NCBI RefSeq assembly: GCF_001645185.1
Contig: NZ_LXTQ01000030.1
Location: forward strand, 186,001 to 250,000
Reading direction: 5' to 3'
DNA: 64,000 nt
From: Methylobacillus sp. MM3
Lineage (GTDB): Bacteria > Pseudomonadota > Gammaproteobacteria > Burkholderiales > Methylophilaceae
Both the position numbers and the translations under genes were made by a program. Positions within the stretch are counted from its first letter, which is position 1. Each line of letters opens with the position of its first letter. The notes beneath the pieces are model-generated. The model was not told the origin of the DNA. It saw nothing but the letters and a program-made list of their open reading frames with translations, and did no database searches. This document shows positions 27,779 through 37,429 of this stretch, piece by piece.

Positions 27779-28243
27779 TCAGCGACCGCGCAGCTTGAAG
27801 GTCAACCCTTTCAGGAAATTCCGGAGTATCTGGTCGCCGCATTCGCGGTAATTCTTGTGTCCCTTTTTCCGGAACAATGCGCTCAGTTCCGGCCTTGATA
27901 GAGGGAAACCTGCCAGTTCAAGAATGGCAAGCATGTCGTCCTCCTTCAAAATGAAGGCCACGCGGAGCTTCTTGAGGATATCGTTATTGTTTAGCCGTCC
28001 AGTAAATGATGCTTCGGGCGCCTGCTCGTTTTTTCCACGTTGGTGGACAATCAGCCCCTCGAGGAAATGTGCCATCGCGGCATCGCTGCACTCGAGATAG
28101 CCCTCCTCGTCTTCCCTTTTGAGAAAACACGCGATATCGGCGCGTGTAACCTCAAGCCCGGCAAGCTCGAATATATCAACGAGAGCGGGATCGCCCAGGT
28201 CCATGGCATAGCGCAGGCTGCGCAAAACATCGTTATTGGTCAC
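27779..28243 (-). CDS. DUF1456 family protein (YehS-like)
   Basis: A 154-residue protein made of two similar halves, each starting NNDVLRSLRYAMDL / NNDILKKLRVAFIL and continuing with LAGLEVTRADIACFLKRE / LAGFPLSRPELSALFRKK, the internal duplication typical of DUF1456. The GTG at 28243 with GGAG upstream gives the family N-terminus VTNNDV; the open frame extends 44 codons further but overlaps the upstream gene. Function unknown. Confidence 0.85.
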   Translation of the reverse strand: MTNNDVLRSLRYAMDLGDPALVDIFELAGLEVTRADIACFLKREDEEGYLECSDAAMAHFLEGLIVHQRGKNEQAPEASFTGRLNNNDILKKLRVAFILKEDDMLAILELAGFPLSRPELSALFRKKGHKNYRECGDQILRNFLKGLTFKLRGR

Positions 28244-28275
28244 TGCAACTCCGGTCGAATGGGTAAAAGCCCGGC

Positions 28276-28788
28276 TCAATCCTGCCACAATGGCGTCTTG
28301 AACAGGTCCAGGTAAGTGAGGTAAAGCCTGAGATCGAACTCGATCTGGTGATAATCGGGCTCCATCGCCAGGCATAGCTTGTAAAACGACTTGTCATGGT
28401 CCTTGACCTTCAAATGCGCAAGCTCGTGCACCACGATCATTTTCAGGAATGGCGGCGGAACCTCCTTGAACAAGGGTGCCACGCGGATTTCATGCTTGGA
28501 TTTGAGGCGGCTGCCTTGCACTCTGGATATTGAAGTGTGCAAACCCAGCGCATGCTGGACGATCTGTATCTTGTTGTCGAACAGAACTTTGCTGATCGGC
28601 TCGGCGTTGCGCAGATATTCGTTCTTGAGCTCCGTCACATAGCCATAGAGCGCCTTGTCGGTCTTGACGCCGTGCGATCCCGAATACCGGCGCGACAACG
28701 CTTCCGCCAACCGGTTTTGCGCGACCAGCTGCCTCACCTGCTGCAGGGTAGCTTCGGAGTATCCTGCCAGATATTTCAACTCTTGCAT
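28276..28788 (-). CDS. YgjP-like zinc metallopeptidase domain protein
   Basis: A 170-residue protein of the YgjP/DUF45 group with the zinc motif VVHELAHLKVKDHDKSFY (HExxH plus downstream His, about 118-135). The upstream region (EYLRNAEPISKVLFDNKIQ) is basic and helical. ATG 28788 is preferred (AGGG 8 bp upstream); an in-frame GTG is 6 bp earlier. It may be co-transcribed with DUF1456, 32 bp downstream. No substrate is known. Confidence 0.82.
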   Translation of the reverse strand: MQELKYLAGYSEATLQQVRQLVAQNRLAEALSRRYSGSHGVKTDKALYGYVTELKNEYLRNAEPISKVLFDNKIQIVQHALGLHTSISRVQGSRLKSKHEIRVAPLFKEVPPPFLKMIVVHELAHLKVKDHDKSFYKLCLAMEPDYHQIEFDLRLYLTYLDLFKTPLWQD

Positions 28789-28802
28789 GAGCACAGCCCT
28801 GC

Positions 28803-28839
28803 CAAAAAGAAAAACCTGCCGGAGCGAAGCTCCGACAGG
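28803..28839 (-). terminator. Terminator of the edd-eda operon
   Basis: On the minus strand CCTGTCGGAGC-TTC-GCTCCGGCAGG (28815-28839, one mismatch) is followed by GTTTTTCTTTTT. A second hairpin, GCTCGGG/CCCGAGC (28856-28877), lies between it and the eda stop. Confidence 0.88.
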
Positions 28840-28888
28840 CTTGAGCGCTTAACTGGCTCGGGTAAAAGCGCCCGAGCGCCGTTTCAGA

Positions 28889-29533
28889 TCAACGTGCCAG
28901 CTTGCAGGCTTCGCTCGCCATCTCGGTGATTCTGGACCATTCGCCACGCGCCATTACGTCAGCCGGTGTCAGCCAGGAACCGCCGACCACGACCACATTG
29001 GGCAGTGCCAGCAGCGTCGGGGCATTTTCCAGGGAGACACCGCCGGTCGGGCAGAACTTGATGTCGGTGAACGGGCCGGCCCAAGCCTTCAGCAGGTTGG
29101 GACCTCCCGCTTGCATTGCTGGGAAGAATTTCAGCTCGGTGAAGCCGTCCTCCTGCGCGATCATGATTTCGCTGCCGGTAGCAACGCCCGGCAACAGCGG
29201 CAGGCCGATATCCTGGCAAGTCTTGCCGACGGTAGTGGTGTAACCGGGGCTCACGCCGAAACGCGCGCCGGCGGCAAGAGCTGCCTTGGCATCGGCGGCG
29301 CTGCGGATGGTACCGGCACCGATCACGGCTTCCGGTACTTCTGCGGCAATCGCGCGCATGCAGTCCAGTGCAACCGAAGTGCGCAATGTGATTTCCAGCA
29401 TGCGGATGCCGCCGGCCACCAGGGCTTTCGCCATCGGTACCGCGTGCGCGACGTCGTTCAGCACGATTACCGGGATCACCGATGCGTCCAGCATGACCTG
29501 CAATGCGGTCAGTTTTTCATTGTTTACAGCCAA
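28889..29533 (-). CDS. eda: 2-dehydro-3-deoxyphosphogluconate (KDPG) aldolase
   Basis: A 214-residue class I aldolase cleaving KDPG to pyruvate and glyceraldehyde 3-phosphate, last step of the Entner-Doudoroff route. Motifs: [18 protein letters not shown] (Glu of the active site), IGAGTI, and [13 protein letters not shown] with the Schiff-base Lys. FCPTGGVS binds phosphate. Start is TTG 29533 with AAGGAG 7 bp upstream; it overlaps the edd stop by 10 nt. The nearby ATG is out of frame. Confidence 0.95.
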   Translation of the reverse strand: MAVNNEKLTALQVMLDASVIPVIVLNDVAHAVPMAKALVAGGIRMLEITLRTSVALDCMRAIAAEVPEAVIGAGTIRSAADAKAALAAGARFGVSPGYTTTVGKTCQDIGLPLLPGVATGSEIMIAQEDGFTELKFFPAMQAGGPNLLKAWAGPFTDIKFCPTGGVSLENAPTLLALPNVVVVGGSWLTPADVMARGEWSRITEMASEACKLAR

Positions 29534-31341
29534 GTACAGGCTCCTTCTTCAGCGGAAGTTACGTTATGGCGCAGGCCGGAGAACAGCTCGCGGCCGATGC
29601 CCATGGAGTTTGCAGAGCGTTGCGCCTGCGGCATGCGTGCCGGTTCGCGCGCGGCCCATTCGGTCGCATCGATCAATACGTTCAACTCGCCGTTGATCGC
29701 GTCGAGACGGATCAGGTCGCCGTCACGCACCTTGGCCAGCGGGCCGCCGGCAGCTGCTTCCGGAGACACATGGATCGCAGCCGGGATCTTGCCCGAAGCG
29801 CCGCTCATGCGGCCGTCGGTCACCAGTGCTACGTCAAAGCCCTTGCTTTGCAGCGCCTTGAGCGGCGGTGTCAGCTTGTGCAGTTCTGGCATGCCGTTGG
29901 CATGCGGGCCTTGCCAGCGCACCACGCAGATCACGTCGTGATCGAGTTCGCCGGCGGCAAACGCGGCCAGCAGCGCCTCCTGGGAATCGAACACCTTGGC
30001 CGGGGCCTCGATGATGTGCAGGTCGGTCGGCACCGCGGAAATCTTGATCACGCTGCGGCCGAGGTTGCCGCGCATTACCTTGATGCCGCCGTTCTGGCTG
30101 AATGGCGCGGTCGCGGGGCGCACCACGGAATCATCCGGAGTCGGGCCGGCCACATTCCACACCAGCTTGTTGTTTTCCATCGCCGGGATACCGGTGAACT
30201 CGCGCATGCCGTTGGGACGCACGGTCAGCACATCTTCGTGCATCAGGCCGTTGTCCAGCATTTCGCGGATCACATAACCGGGGCCGCCCGCCTCCTGGAA
30301 AGCGTTCACATCGGCTTCGCCGTTCGGATAGACGCGCGCCACCAGCGGCACCACGTCGGACAGCGAGCAGAAATCGTCCCAGTTGATCGAAATGCCTGCA
30401 GCACGCGCAACGGCAACCCAGTGGATCAGATGGTTGGTGGAGCCGCCTGTTGCCAGCAGCGCAACCATGGCATTGACGATGCAACGCTCGTCGACCAAAC
30501 GGCCGATTGGCGTGAATGCCTGCCCCTTGGTAATGCCCAGCACGGTACGCAACGCTTCGCGGGTGAGTTCTTCGCGGAAGCTGTTGCCCGGGTTGATGAA
30601 GGCGGAACCCGGAACGTGCAAGCCCATCGCTTCCAGCAACATCTGGTTGCTGTTAGCGGTGCCGTAGAAAGTACAGGTGCCCTGGCCGTGATAAGCCTTG
30701 GATTCGGTTTCCAGCAGCTCCTTGCGGCCAACCTTGCCTTCGGCGGCGAGCACGCGCATATGGGATTTTTCGCTGTTGGCGAGGCCGGTGGTCATCGGGC
30801 CGGCCGGCACGAACACGGTCGGCAGATGACCGAAATGCAGCGCGCCGATCAAGAGACCGGGAACAATCTTGTCACATACGCCCAGCATCAGCGCGGCGTC
30901 AAACACGTCGTGGCTCAGAGATACCGCGGTGGACATCGCGATCACGTCGCGGCTGAACAGGGAGAGTTCCATGCCCGGCATGCCTTGAGTGATTCCGTCA
31001 CACATGGCCGGCACGCCGCCGGCGACCTGCGCGGTCGCGCCGTGCTTGCGCGCCTCGGTCTTGATGACGTCGGGGAAATGCTGGTACGGCGCATGGGCCG
31101 AAAGCATGTCGTTGTAGGCGGTGACGATGCCCACATTGGGCGCGCGCTCCATGACTACCTTGAACTTGTCGTCGGAAGGCATCGCGGCGAAAGAGTGCGC
31201 CACATTGGCACAACCCATGCGCTCGACACCGGGCTTGCGCTGCGCCAGCGCATCGATTTGCGCCAGATAAGCCTTGCGGGTGTCGGCACTACGCTCGATG
31301 ATGCGCTCGGTGACAGCTGCGACCGTGGAGTTTAGTTTCAT
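29524..31341 (-). CDS. edd: Phosphogluconate dehydratase
   Basis: A 605-residue Fe-S dehydratase of the IlvD/Edd family converting 6-phosphogluconate to KDPG. Iron-sulfur cysteines appear in [11 protein letters not shown] and [11 protein letters not shown], plus [13 protein letters not shown] long N-terminus [17 protein letters not shown] is Edd-like and separates it from ilvD at 45319. ATG 31341 is the family start; the frame stays open upstream. Overlap with eda shows a two-gene operon. An inverted repeat ACGTG-N14-CACGT lies just upstream and could be an operator. Confidence 0.95.
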   Translation of the reverse strand: MKLNSTVAAVTERIIERSADTRKAYLAQIDALAQRKPGVERMGCANVAHSFAAMPSDDKFKVVMERAPNVGIVTAYNDMLSAHAPYQHFPDVIKTEARKHGATAQVAGGVPAMCDGITQGMPGMELSLFSRDVIAMSTAVSLSHDVFDAALMLGVCDKIVPGLLIGALHFGHLPTVFVPAGPMTTGLANSEKSHMRVLAAEGKVGRKELLETESKAYHGQGTCTFYGTANSNQMLLEAMGLHVPGSAFINPGNSFREELTREALRTVLGITKGQAFTPIGRLVDERCIVNAMVALLATGGSTNHLIHWVAVARAAGISINWDDFCSLSDVVPLVARVYPNGEADVNAFQEAGGPGYVIREMLDNGLMHEDVLTVRPNGMREFTGIPAMENNKLVWNVAGPTPDDSVVRPATAPFSQNGGIKVMRGNLGRSVIKISAVPTDLHIIEAPAKVFDSQEALLAAFAAGELDHDVICVVRWQGPHANGMPELHKLTPPLKALQSKGFDVALVTDGRMSGASGKIPAAIHVSPEAAAGGPLAKVRDGDLIRLDAINGELNVLIDATEWAAREPARMPQAQRSANSMGIGRELFSGLRHNVTSAEEGACTWL

Positions 31342-31352
31342 TATGGTATAGA

Positions 31353-31376
31353 CGTGCTCAAAAATTAAACACGTAA
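31353..31376. promoter_or_regulatory. Inverted repeat in the edd-dusB divergent gap (candidate operator)
   Basis: ACGTG and CACGT half-sites separated by 14 bp of AT-rich sequence, 12-35 bp upstream of the edd start. The rest of the 207-bp gap has a TATAAAAT box (31503-31510) pointing to dusB. Operator role is inferred only. Confidence 0.3.
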
Positions 31377-31548
31377 TCCTACCGCAAATCGGGCCAAAAT
31401 CCCAGCCGCCCGTCGCCCTTGAGTCGGAAAGGTGCCGAACGGATGGGACCGCAAATCTCTCAGGAACATGGAAATTTCGCCTTTTCCTGACTGTGGTTTG
31501 CATATAAAATGAGCACCTTTCGCTTGCGCCAGGAAGTCTTACAGCCTC

Positions 31549-32577
31549 ATGCAAATCGGCCCATACAGCCTCAAGAACAACCTGATCGTCGCCCCGATGG
31601 CCGGCGTGACGGATCGTCCTTTCCGCCAGTTGTGCAAACGACTGGGCGCAGGCATGGCAGTAAGCGAGATGGTGACTTCCAATTCACTGCTGTACGGCAG
31701 CGAGAAAACGCTGCGCCGGGCGAATCACGAAGGCGAAGTCGAACCGATTTCCGTGCAGATCGCCGGCTCCGACCCCAGGATGATGGCCGAAGCGGCGCGT
31801 CATAACGTCGACAACGGTGCCCAGATCATCGACATCAACATGGGTTGCCCCGCCAAGAAGATCTGCAACGTGCTGGCCGGTTCCGCGCTGTTGCGCGACG
31901 AGCCGCTGGTGGCGCAAATCCTGGAAGCGGTGGTCAAGGCGGTGCCGGAAGTGCCGGTCACGCTGAAGACGCGCCTGGGCTGGGACAAGGCCAACCGCAA
32001 CGTACCCCTGATCGCGCGCATCGCCGAGGAAAGCGGCATCCAGGCCCTCGCCATCCACGGTCGCACTCGCGCCTGCATGTACACCGGCAACGCGCAATAC
32101 GACCTGATCGCCGAGGTAAAATCCCGTGCCGGCATTCCCATTATCGCCAACGGCGACATCACCACTCCGGAGAAAGCCAAGCTGGTGCTGGATCAGACTG
32201 GTGCCGACGCCGTGATGATCGGCCGCGCGGCACAGGGCCGTCCCTGGATTTTCCGCGAGATCGAACATTTCCTGAAAACCGGCACGCATCTGCCGCAACC
32301 GGAAGTCGCCGAAATCCACGACGTACTGCTGGATCATTTGCTTGACCTCTATGCTTTCTACGGCGAAGAAACCGGCGTGCGCGTCGCGCGCAAGCATATT
32401 TCCTGGTATACCAAGGGGCTGGTCGGCTCGGCCAATTTCCGCCACATGATGAACCAGCTGCCGACCGTCAAAGATCAGATGCTGGCCGTCAATGATTTCT
32501 TCGGCGAATTGCGCGCGCAGGATATGCGCTTGCGCTATGAAGAAGAATCCGACGAAGCGGAGGCTCTTGCAGCATGA
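31549..32577 (+). CDS. dusB: tRNA-dihydrouridine synthase B
   Basis: A 342-residue FMN enzyme reducing uridine to dihydrouridine in tRNA. It has the FMN site [15 protein letters not shown] near residue 15, the catalytic Cys in NMGCPAKK (about 100), [11 protein letters not shown], and [11 protein letters not shown]. Length and the [14 protein letters not shown] segment match DusB. Its stop overlaps the fis start by 4 nt (ATGA), the classical dusB-fis operon. Confidence 0.97.
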   Translation: MQIGPYSLKNNLIVAPMAGVTDRPFRQLCKRLGAGMAVSEMVTSNSLLYGSEKTLRRANHEGEVEPISVQIAGSDPRMMAEAARHNVDNGAQIIDINMGCPAKKICNVLAGSALLRDEPLVAQILEAVVKAVPEVPVTLKTRLGWDKANRNVPLIARIAEESGIQALAIHGRTRACMYTGNAQYDLIAEVKSRAGIPIIANGDITTPEKAKLVLDQTGADAVMIGRAAQGRPWIFREIEHFLKTGTHLPQPEVAEIHDVLLDHLLDLYAFYGEETGVRVARKHISWYTKGLVGSANFRHMMNQLPTVKDQMLAVNDFFGELRAQDMRLRYEEESDEAEALAA

Positions 32578-32810
32578 TCGTCGATAACGACCTGGCCGCC
32601 TGCGTACGCGGCGCGCTCGAAGCCTACTTCAAGGATCTCGATGGCGAGCCGCCGCATGCCGTATACGACATGCTGCTGGGCTGCGTCGAGAAACCGATGC
32701 TGGAATACGTGCTCAACCACGCCGGCGGCAACCAGAGCAAGGCCGCGGAAATTCTCGGCCTCAACCGCAACACCTTGCGGAAAAAGCTCAAGCAGTACGA
32801 CATTCAGTAG
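32574..32810 (+). CDS. fis: Fis family DNA-binding protein
   Basis: A 78-residue nucleoid protein: the C-terminal helix-turn-helix NHAGGNQSKAAEILGLNRNTLRKKLKQY-type region (residues 48-75) is the Fis recognition fold, and the N-terminal part is the dimer domain. Shorter than E. coli Fis (98), as is normal in betaproteobacteria. It is a growth-phase regulator that bends DNA at rRNA and other promoters. Translationally coupled to dusB. Confidence 0.95.
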   Translation: MIVDNDLAACVRGALEAYFKDLDGEPPHAVYDMLLGCVEKPMLEYVLNHAGGNQSKAAEILGLNRNTLRKKLKQYDIQ

Positions 32811-32858
32811 TTCCACCTCTTCTCTTCATCCGCTGTTTATTCTTTTTCCTTTGAAATC

Positions 32859-34427
32859 ATGACTATTATCAAGCGCGCACTGATCAGCGTTTCCGACAAG
32901 CAAGGCATTGTCGAGTTTGCCCAGACCCTCAACCGTCTCGGCGTCGAAATCCTCTCCACAGGCGGTACCGCCAAGCTGTTCCGCGAAAAGAACGTCCCCG
33001 TTACCGAGGTGAGCGATTACACCGGATTCCCGGAGATGCTGGACGGCCGCGTCAAGACACTGCATCCCAAGGTGCACGGCGGCATTCTCGGGCGCCGCGA
33101 TTTGCCCGAGCACGTGGCTGCGATGAAGGAAGCGAATATTCCGAATATCGACATGGTAGTCGTCAACCTCTACCCGTTCCGCGAGACCATCGCCAACCCG
33201 GATTGCACGCTGGAAGACGCCATCGAGAACATCGACATCGGCGGTCCGACCATGGTGCGCGCAGCAGCCAAGAATTACGGCCATGTCGCCATCGTCACCG
33301 ACCCGGCGGACTATACCCGCCTGACGCGCGAACTCGAATCCAGCGGCGGCGCCGTCGGCGCCGAAACCCGCCTGGCACTCGCCAAAAAGGCGTTTTCGCA
33401 TACGGCCGAATACGATGGCGCGATCAGCAATTACCTGACCGCCCTCGGCCCCAAGGGCGAAAAAAACGCCTTCCCGGAGCGTTTCAACGCGCAATTCAGC
33501 AAGGTGCTGGATCTGCGCTACGGCGAAAATCCGCATCAGGACGCCGCGTTCTATCGCGACGCCACCGTGCCGGAAGGCGCGCTGGCGAGTTTCACCCAAT
33601 TGCAGGGCAAAGAACTCTCCTACAACAACATCGCCGACGCCGATGCCGCATGGGAATGCGTCAAGACTTTCGACGTACCGGCCTGCGTGATCGTCAAGCA
33701 CGCCAATCCGTGCGGCGTGGCGATTGATGCCAACCTGCTCGGCGCCTACGAGAAGGCCTTCAAGACTGACTCGACCTCCGCCTTCGGCGGCATCATCGCC
33801 TTCAACGGCGAAGTCGGCATCGACGTGGTCAACGCGATGAACGAGCGCAAGCACTTCGTCGAAGTGCTGATCGCCCCGTCCTTCACCGCTGAAGCCAAAA
33901 CCGCGCTAGCCGCCAAGACCAACCTGCGCGTGCTGGCGGTGCCCCTCGGCAACGGCAATAACGCCCTCGAATACAAGCGTGTCGGCGGCGGCCTGCTGCT
34001 GCAGACGCCGGATGCGCTGAATGTCGGCCCGGAACAGCTCAAGGTGGTCACCAGAAAGCAACCTACCCCGCAGCAACTGCAAGACCTGCTGTTTGCCTGG
34101 CGAGTGGCCAAGTTCGTCAAGTCCAACGCGATTGTCTTCTGCGGCAACGGCATGACGCTAGGTGTCGGCGCCGGCCAGATGAGCCGGGTGGACAGCACCC
34201 GCATCGCCGCGATCAAGGCCACGAATGCCGGACTGTCGCTCAAGGAATCGGCAGTCGCATCCGATGCGTTCTTCCCGTTCCGTGATGGCGTGGACGTTCT
34301 GGCCGAAGCCGGCGCGGTATGCGTGATCCAGCCGGGCGGCAGCGTGCGTGACGAGGAAGTCATTGCAGCAGCTGACGAGCATGGACTGGCGATGGTACTG
34401 ACGGGCGTGCGACACTTCCGTCACTAA
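32859..34427 (+). CDS. purH: Bifunctional AICAR transformylase / IMP cyclohydrolase
   Basis: A 522-residue enzyme for the last two steps of purine synthesis. The N-terminal cyclohydrolase (MGS) domain has [14 protein letters not shown] and [10 protein letters not shown] (about 8-45), [16 protein letters not shown] near 66, and VVVNLYPF. The transformylase domain has the catalytic [10 protein letters not shown] (about 267-276) and FGGIIAFN. The 48-bp gap after fis is pyrimidine-rich on the coding strand. Followed by purD behind a long inverted repeat. Confidence 0.98.
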   Translation: MTIIKRALISVSDKQGIVEFAQTLNRLGVEILSTGGTAKLFREKNVPVTEVSDYTGFPEMLDGRVKTLHPKVHGGILGRRDLPEHVAAMKEANIPNIDMVVVNLYPFRETIANPDCTLEDAIENIDIGGPTMVRAAAKNYGHVAIVTDPADYTRLTRELESSGGAVGAETRLALAKKAFSHTAEYDGAISNYLTALGPKGEKNAFPERFNAQFSKVLDLRYGENPHQDAAFYRDATVPEGALASFTQLQGKELSYNNIADADAAWECVKTFDVPACVIVKHANPCGVAIDANLLGAYEKAFKTDSTSAFGGIIAFNGEVGIDVVNAMNERKHFVEVLIAPSFTAEAKTALAAKTNLRVLAVPLGNGNNALEYKRVGGGLLLQTPDALNVGPEQLKVVTRKQPTPQQLQDLLFAWRVAKFVKSNAIVFCGNGMTLGVGAGQMSRVDSTRIAAIKATNAGLSLKESAVASDAFFPFRDGVDVLAEAGAVCVIQPGGSVRDEEVIAAADEHGLAMVLTGVRHFRH

Positions 34428-34435
34428 AATCTTGA

Positions 34436-34499
34436 ACCACGGAGAGCACGGAGAACACAGAGGTTATTGTGGCTCCGTGTTCTCCGTGATCTCCGTGGT
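34436..34499. repeat. Long near-perfect inverted repeat between purH and purD
   Basis: Two 27-nt arms (34436-34462 and 34473-34499) built from the repeated unit CTCCGTG / CACGGAG are complementary at 25 of 27 positions around a 10-nt loop. It starts 9 nt after the purH stop and ends 15 nt before the purD ATG. There is no T-run. It would fold into a very stable hairpin in the purHD mRNA. Confidence 0.85.
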
Positions 34500-34513
34500 G
34501 AAAAGGATTTGAA

Positions 34514-35779
34514 ATGAAAGTATTGGTGATTGGTAACGGCGGACGCGAACATGCGCTGGCGTGGAAACTGTCGCAAAACCCGAAAGTGAGCCGTGTTTAC
34601 GTCGCTCCCGGAAATGCCGGCACGGCACTCGACCCCGATATGCAGAATGTCGCGATCACGTCGATTCCCGACCTGGTAAAGTTTGCCGAGGACGAGCACA
34701 TCGCGCTGACGGTCGTCGGACCGGAGGCGCCGCTGTCGCAGGGAGTGGTCGATACCTTTCGCGTCGCCGGCCTGAAAATTTTCGGGCCGACCAGGGCCGC
34801 CGCGCAGTTGGAATCCTCCAAGGATTTCGCCAAGGCTTTCATGCAGCGCCACGGCATTCCAACCGCTGCCTACGCGACATTTTCCGATGCCGCCGCCGCG
34901 CATGATTACGTCAAGGCACAAGGTGCGCCCATCGTGATCAAGGCGGATGGATTGGCTGCCGGCAAGGGCGTCGTGGTCGCAATGAGCGAAACCGAGGCGC
35001 ATGACGCCATCGACATGATGCTGGCCGACAACAAGCTCGGCGCAGCCGGCGCGCGCGTCGTGATTGAAGAGTTCCTCGAAGGCGAGGAAGCCAGCTTCAT
35101 CGTGATGTGCGACGGCGAGCACATACTGCCGCTCGCCACCAGCCAGGACCACAAGCGATTGCTGGACGGCGACCAGGGCCCGAACACCGGTGGCATGGGC
35201 GCTTATTCGCCCGCCCCCATCGTAACGCCCGAAATGCATGCCCGCGTCATGCGCGAAATCATCCGCCCGACCATCCAGGGCATGGCGAAAGACGGCATCC
35301 GTTACACCGGCTTCCTGTATGCCGGCTTGATGATAGACAAGAACGGCGTGCCGAAAACGCTGGAATTCAACTGCCGCATGGGCGACCCCGAAACCCAGCC
35401 CATCATGCTGCGCCTGAAAAGCGACCTGGTCGGGCTGGTCGAGCACGCTGTCAACGGCACACTGGACAAGGCCGAAGCGGACTGGGATCGCCGTACCGCG
35501 CTGGGCGTCGTCATGGCTTCAGCCGGCTATCCCGATACCCCGCGCAAGGGTGACGCCATCACCGGCCTGCCCCAGGGCCTGCAGGACGCGCACGTCTTTC
35601 ACGCCGGCACGACGATGGAAAACGGCCAGCCGGTCACCAGCGGCGGACGCGTGCTGTGCGTCACGGCCCTGGGCGATACCGTCAAGCAGGCCCAGAGCCG
35701 CGCTTACGCCATTGCCGAAGGCATCTATTTCGAAGGCAGCCAGATGCGGCGCGACATCGGCTGGCGCGCCGTCAAGTAA
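34514..35779 (+). CDS. purD: Phosphoribosylamine-glycine ligase (GAR synthetase)
   Basis: A 421-residue ATP-grasp enzyme of purine synthesis joining glycine to phosphoribosylamine. GNGGREHALAWKL near residue 7, the ATP-grasp segment APIVIKADGLAAGKGVVVA (about 137-155), SQDHKRLLDGDQGPNTGGMG, and LEFNCRMGDPETQ with metal ligands are all present. RBS AAAAGGATTTG precedes the ATG. It may depend on read-through of the inverted repeat behind purH. Confidence 0.98.
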   Translation: MKVLVIGNGGREHALAWKLSQNPKVSRVYVAPGNAGTALDPDMQNVAITSIPDLVKFAEDEHIALTVVGPEAPLSQGVVDTFRVAGLKIFGPTRAAAQLESSKDFAKAFMQRHGIPTAAYATFSDAAAAHDYVKAQGAPIVIKADGLAAGKGVVVAMSETEAHDAIDMMLADNKLGAAGARVVIEEFLEGEEASFIVMCDGEHILPLATSQDHKRLLDGDQGPNTGGMGAYSPAPIVTPEMHARVMREIIRPTIQGMAKDGIRYTGFLYAGLMIDKNGVPKTLEFNCRMGDPETQPIMLRLKSDLVGLVEHAVNGTLDKAEADWDRRTALGVVMASAGYPDTPRKGDAITGLPQGLQDAHVFHAGTTMENGQPVTSGGRVLCVTALGDTVKQAQSRAYAIAEGIYFEGSQMRRDIGWRAVK

Positions 35780-35800
35780 TTCGCGTGAACACGCCCTGAC

Positions 35801-36343
35801 ATGGACGCATGGCGCATCCGCAAGCATCTGCAGCGTGGAGGCGTCATCGCGTACCCGACGGAATCCTGCTATGGGCTGGGCTGCGACCCAATGAATCCAC
35901 ATGCGGTCAAGCGCGTGCTGAAACTGAAAAAGCGCAGCCCTTCCAAGGGGCTGATCCTGATCGCCGCGCACCCGCGGCAATTACGTCCTTTTCTTGCCGA
36001 CCTGACTCCCGAGCTTGCAAATCGCATGCGCTCACGCTGGCCAGGGCCGCATACCTGGCTGGTTCCAGCCTCCCGCGACTGCCCGACAAGCCTGCGCGGC
36101 GCGCATGACTCCGTTGCAGTGCGCGTAACCGCCCATCGCGGAGCCGCCGGCTTGTGCCGCGCGGCGAAAATGGCGCTCGTATCGACCAGTGCCAACCTGA
36201 GCGGAGGCAAGCCGGCCAAGACAGCAGCAGAATGCCGACGCCTGTTCGGCAAGCGCGTACTGGTGATACCGGGGCCGATAGGGGCACGCCGGCGGCCTTC
36301 GACGATACAAGACCTGCTGACCGGGAAAATTATCAGGAAATAA
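35801..36343 (+). CDS. tsaC: Threonylcarbamoyl-AMP synthase (TsaC/Sua5/YrdC family)
   Basis: A 180-residue YrdC-domain protein making threonylcarbamoyl-AMP for the t6A37 modification of tRNAs. It shows GGVIAYPTESCYGLGCDP at 12-29, KKRSPSKGLILIA (the KxR..SKG nucleotide region), WPGPHTWLVPAS, and VSTSANLSGG. It lacks the Sua5 C-terminal domain, so it is the short TsaC form. It follows purD by 21 bp and is probably in the same transcript. Confidence 0.93.
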   Translation: MDAWRIRKHLQRGGVIAYPTESCYGLGCDPMNPHAVKRVLKLKKRSPSKGLILIAAHPRQLRPFLADLTPELANRMRSRWPGPHTWLVPASRDCPTSLRGAHDSVAVRVTAHRGAAGLCRAAKMALVSTSANLSGGKPAKTAAECRRLFGKRVLVIPGPIGARRRPSTIQDLLTGKIIRK

Positions 36344-36368
36344 TGCGCCTTTATCGCGGCGAGAAATC

Positions 36369-36441
36369 TGTAGCGCAGGCGTCCTCGCCTGCATCGCCCA
36401 TGGCTGCTTTTCCGATTTGCAGGCGAGACGCCTGCGCTACA
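36369..36441. repeat. REP-like paired palindromes upstream of hemF
   Basis: Arm 1, 36369-36393 (TGTAGCGCAGGCGTCC then TCGCCTGCA), and arm 2, 36418-36441 (TGCAGGCGAGACG then CCTGCGCTACA), are inverted copies differing by one base. Each arm is itself a palindrome (CAGGCG/CGCCTG). This BIME-like pair fills most of the tsaC-hemF gap, 31 bp before the hemF start. Confidence 0.85.
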
Positions 36442-36472
36442 ATTGCCGCCAGACATATTGGAAGACGACATC

Positions 36473-37372
36473 ATGAACACCCATCTCATCCTCGACTACC
36501 TGACCAACCTCCAGCATCGCATTGTCGAATCGCTGGAACTGGTCGACGGCAAGAATTTCCTGAACGACTCCTGGCAGCGCCCGGAAGGCGGCGGCGGGAT
36601 CAGTTGCGTGATCGAGGAAGGGAATGTCTTTGAACGCGGCGGCGTCAATTTTTCGCATGTGACCGGTGACCGCCTGCCTCCGTTGGCCAGCGCCAATCGC
36701 CCGGAACTGGCGGGACGCGGCTTTGAGGCAATGGGCGTATCGCTGGTATTGCATCCGCGCAATCCCTACGCTCCAACGGTGCATATGAACGTGCGCTGCT
36801 TCATCGCCACAAAACCCGGCGAGGAGCCGATCTGGTGGTTCGGCGGCGGCATGGATCTGACGCCGTATTACGGCTTTGAAGAAGACGCGATCCATTTCCA
36901 CCGCACCTGCCGCCAGGCGCTCGACCCGTTCGGCACCGAGCTTTACCCACGCTTCAAGCACTGGTGCGACGAATACTTCTACCTCAAGCATCGCAAGGAA
37001 CCGCGCGGTATTGGCGGCATTTTCTTTGACGATTTCAGCGAGCCCGGCTTCGAACAGAGCTTGGCGATGGTGAAAAGCGTGGGCGACTCCTTCCTGAATG
37101 CTTACCTTCCCGTCCTGCAACGCCGCAAGGACACGCCTTACGGCGAGCGCGAGCGCGACTTTCAGGCCTACCGGCGCGGTCGTTATGTCGAATTCAACCT
37201 GGTGTTCGACCGCGGCACCCTCTTCGGCCTGCAATCGGGCGGCCGCACCGAATCCATCCTGATGTCGCTGCCGCCCATCGTCAAATGGCGCTATGACTGG
37301 CGACCGGAAGCCGGATCGGCGGAAGCCCGGCTATACACGGAGTTTCTGACCGGCAAAGATTGGCTGGCATAA
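36473..37372 (+). CDS. hemF: Oxygen-dependent coproporphyrinogen III oxidase
   Basis: A 299-residue enzyme decarboxylating coproporphyrinogen III to protoporphyrinogen IX with O2. Signatures: [19 protein letters not shown] (about 89-107), [27 protein letters not shown], and [23 protein letters not shown] 36473 is preferred over the upstream in-frame start at 36443, which would lie close to the repeat and add 10 residues absent from the family. It implies aerobic haem synthesis and fits with hemJ at 56291. Confidence 0.97.
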   Translation: MNTHLILDYLTNLQHRIVESLELVDGKNFLNDSWQRPEGGGGISCVIEEGNVFERGGVNFSHVTGDRLPPLASANRPELAGRGFEAMGVSLVLHPRNPYAPTVHMNVRCFIATKPGEEPIWWFGGGMDLTPYYGFEEDAIHFHRTCRQALDPFGTELYPRFKHWCDEYFYLKHRKEPRGIGGIFFDDFSEPGFEQSLAMVKSVGDSFLNAYLPVLQRRKDTPYGERERDFQAYRRGRYVEFNLVFDRGTLFGLQSGGRTESILMSLPPIVKWRYDWRPEAGSAEARLYTEFLTGKDWLA

Positions 37373-37375
37373 CTT

Positions 37376-37411
37376 CCGTCAAGTTTCTGTCATAATTCGC
37401 GCGGGGATAAT
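37376..37411 (+). promoter_or_regulatory. Weak Pho-box-like site and promoter ahead of the AGCS symporter gene
   Basis: CCGTCAA (37376-37382), GTTT, CTGTCAT (37387-37393) matches the two-repeat Pho box pattern (second half exact), with GATAAT at 37406-37411, 12 bp downstream. A chance match is possible. Confidence 0.3.
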
Positions 37412-37429
37412 TAACAGGGAGACAAGCGC

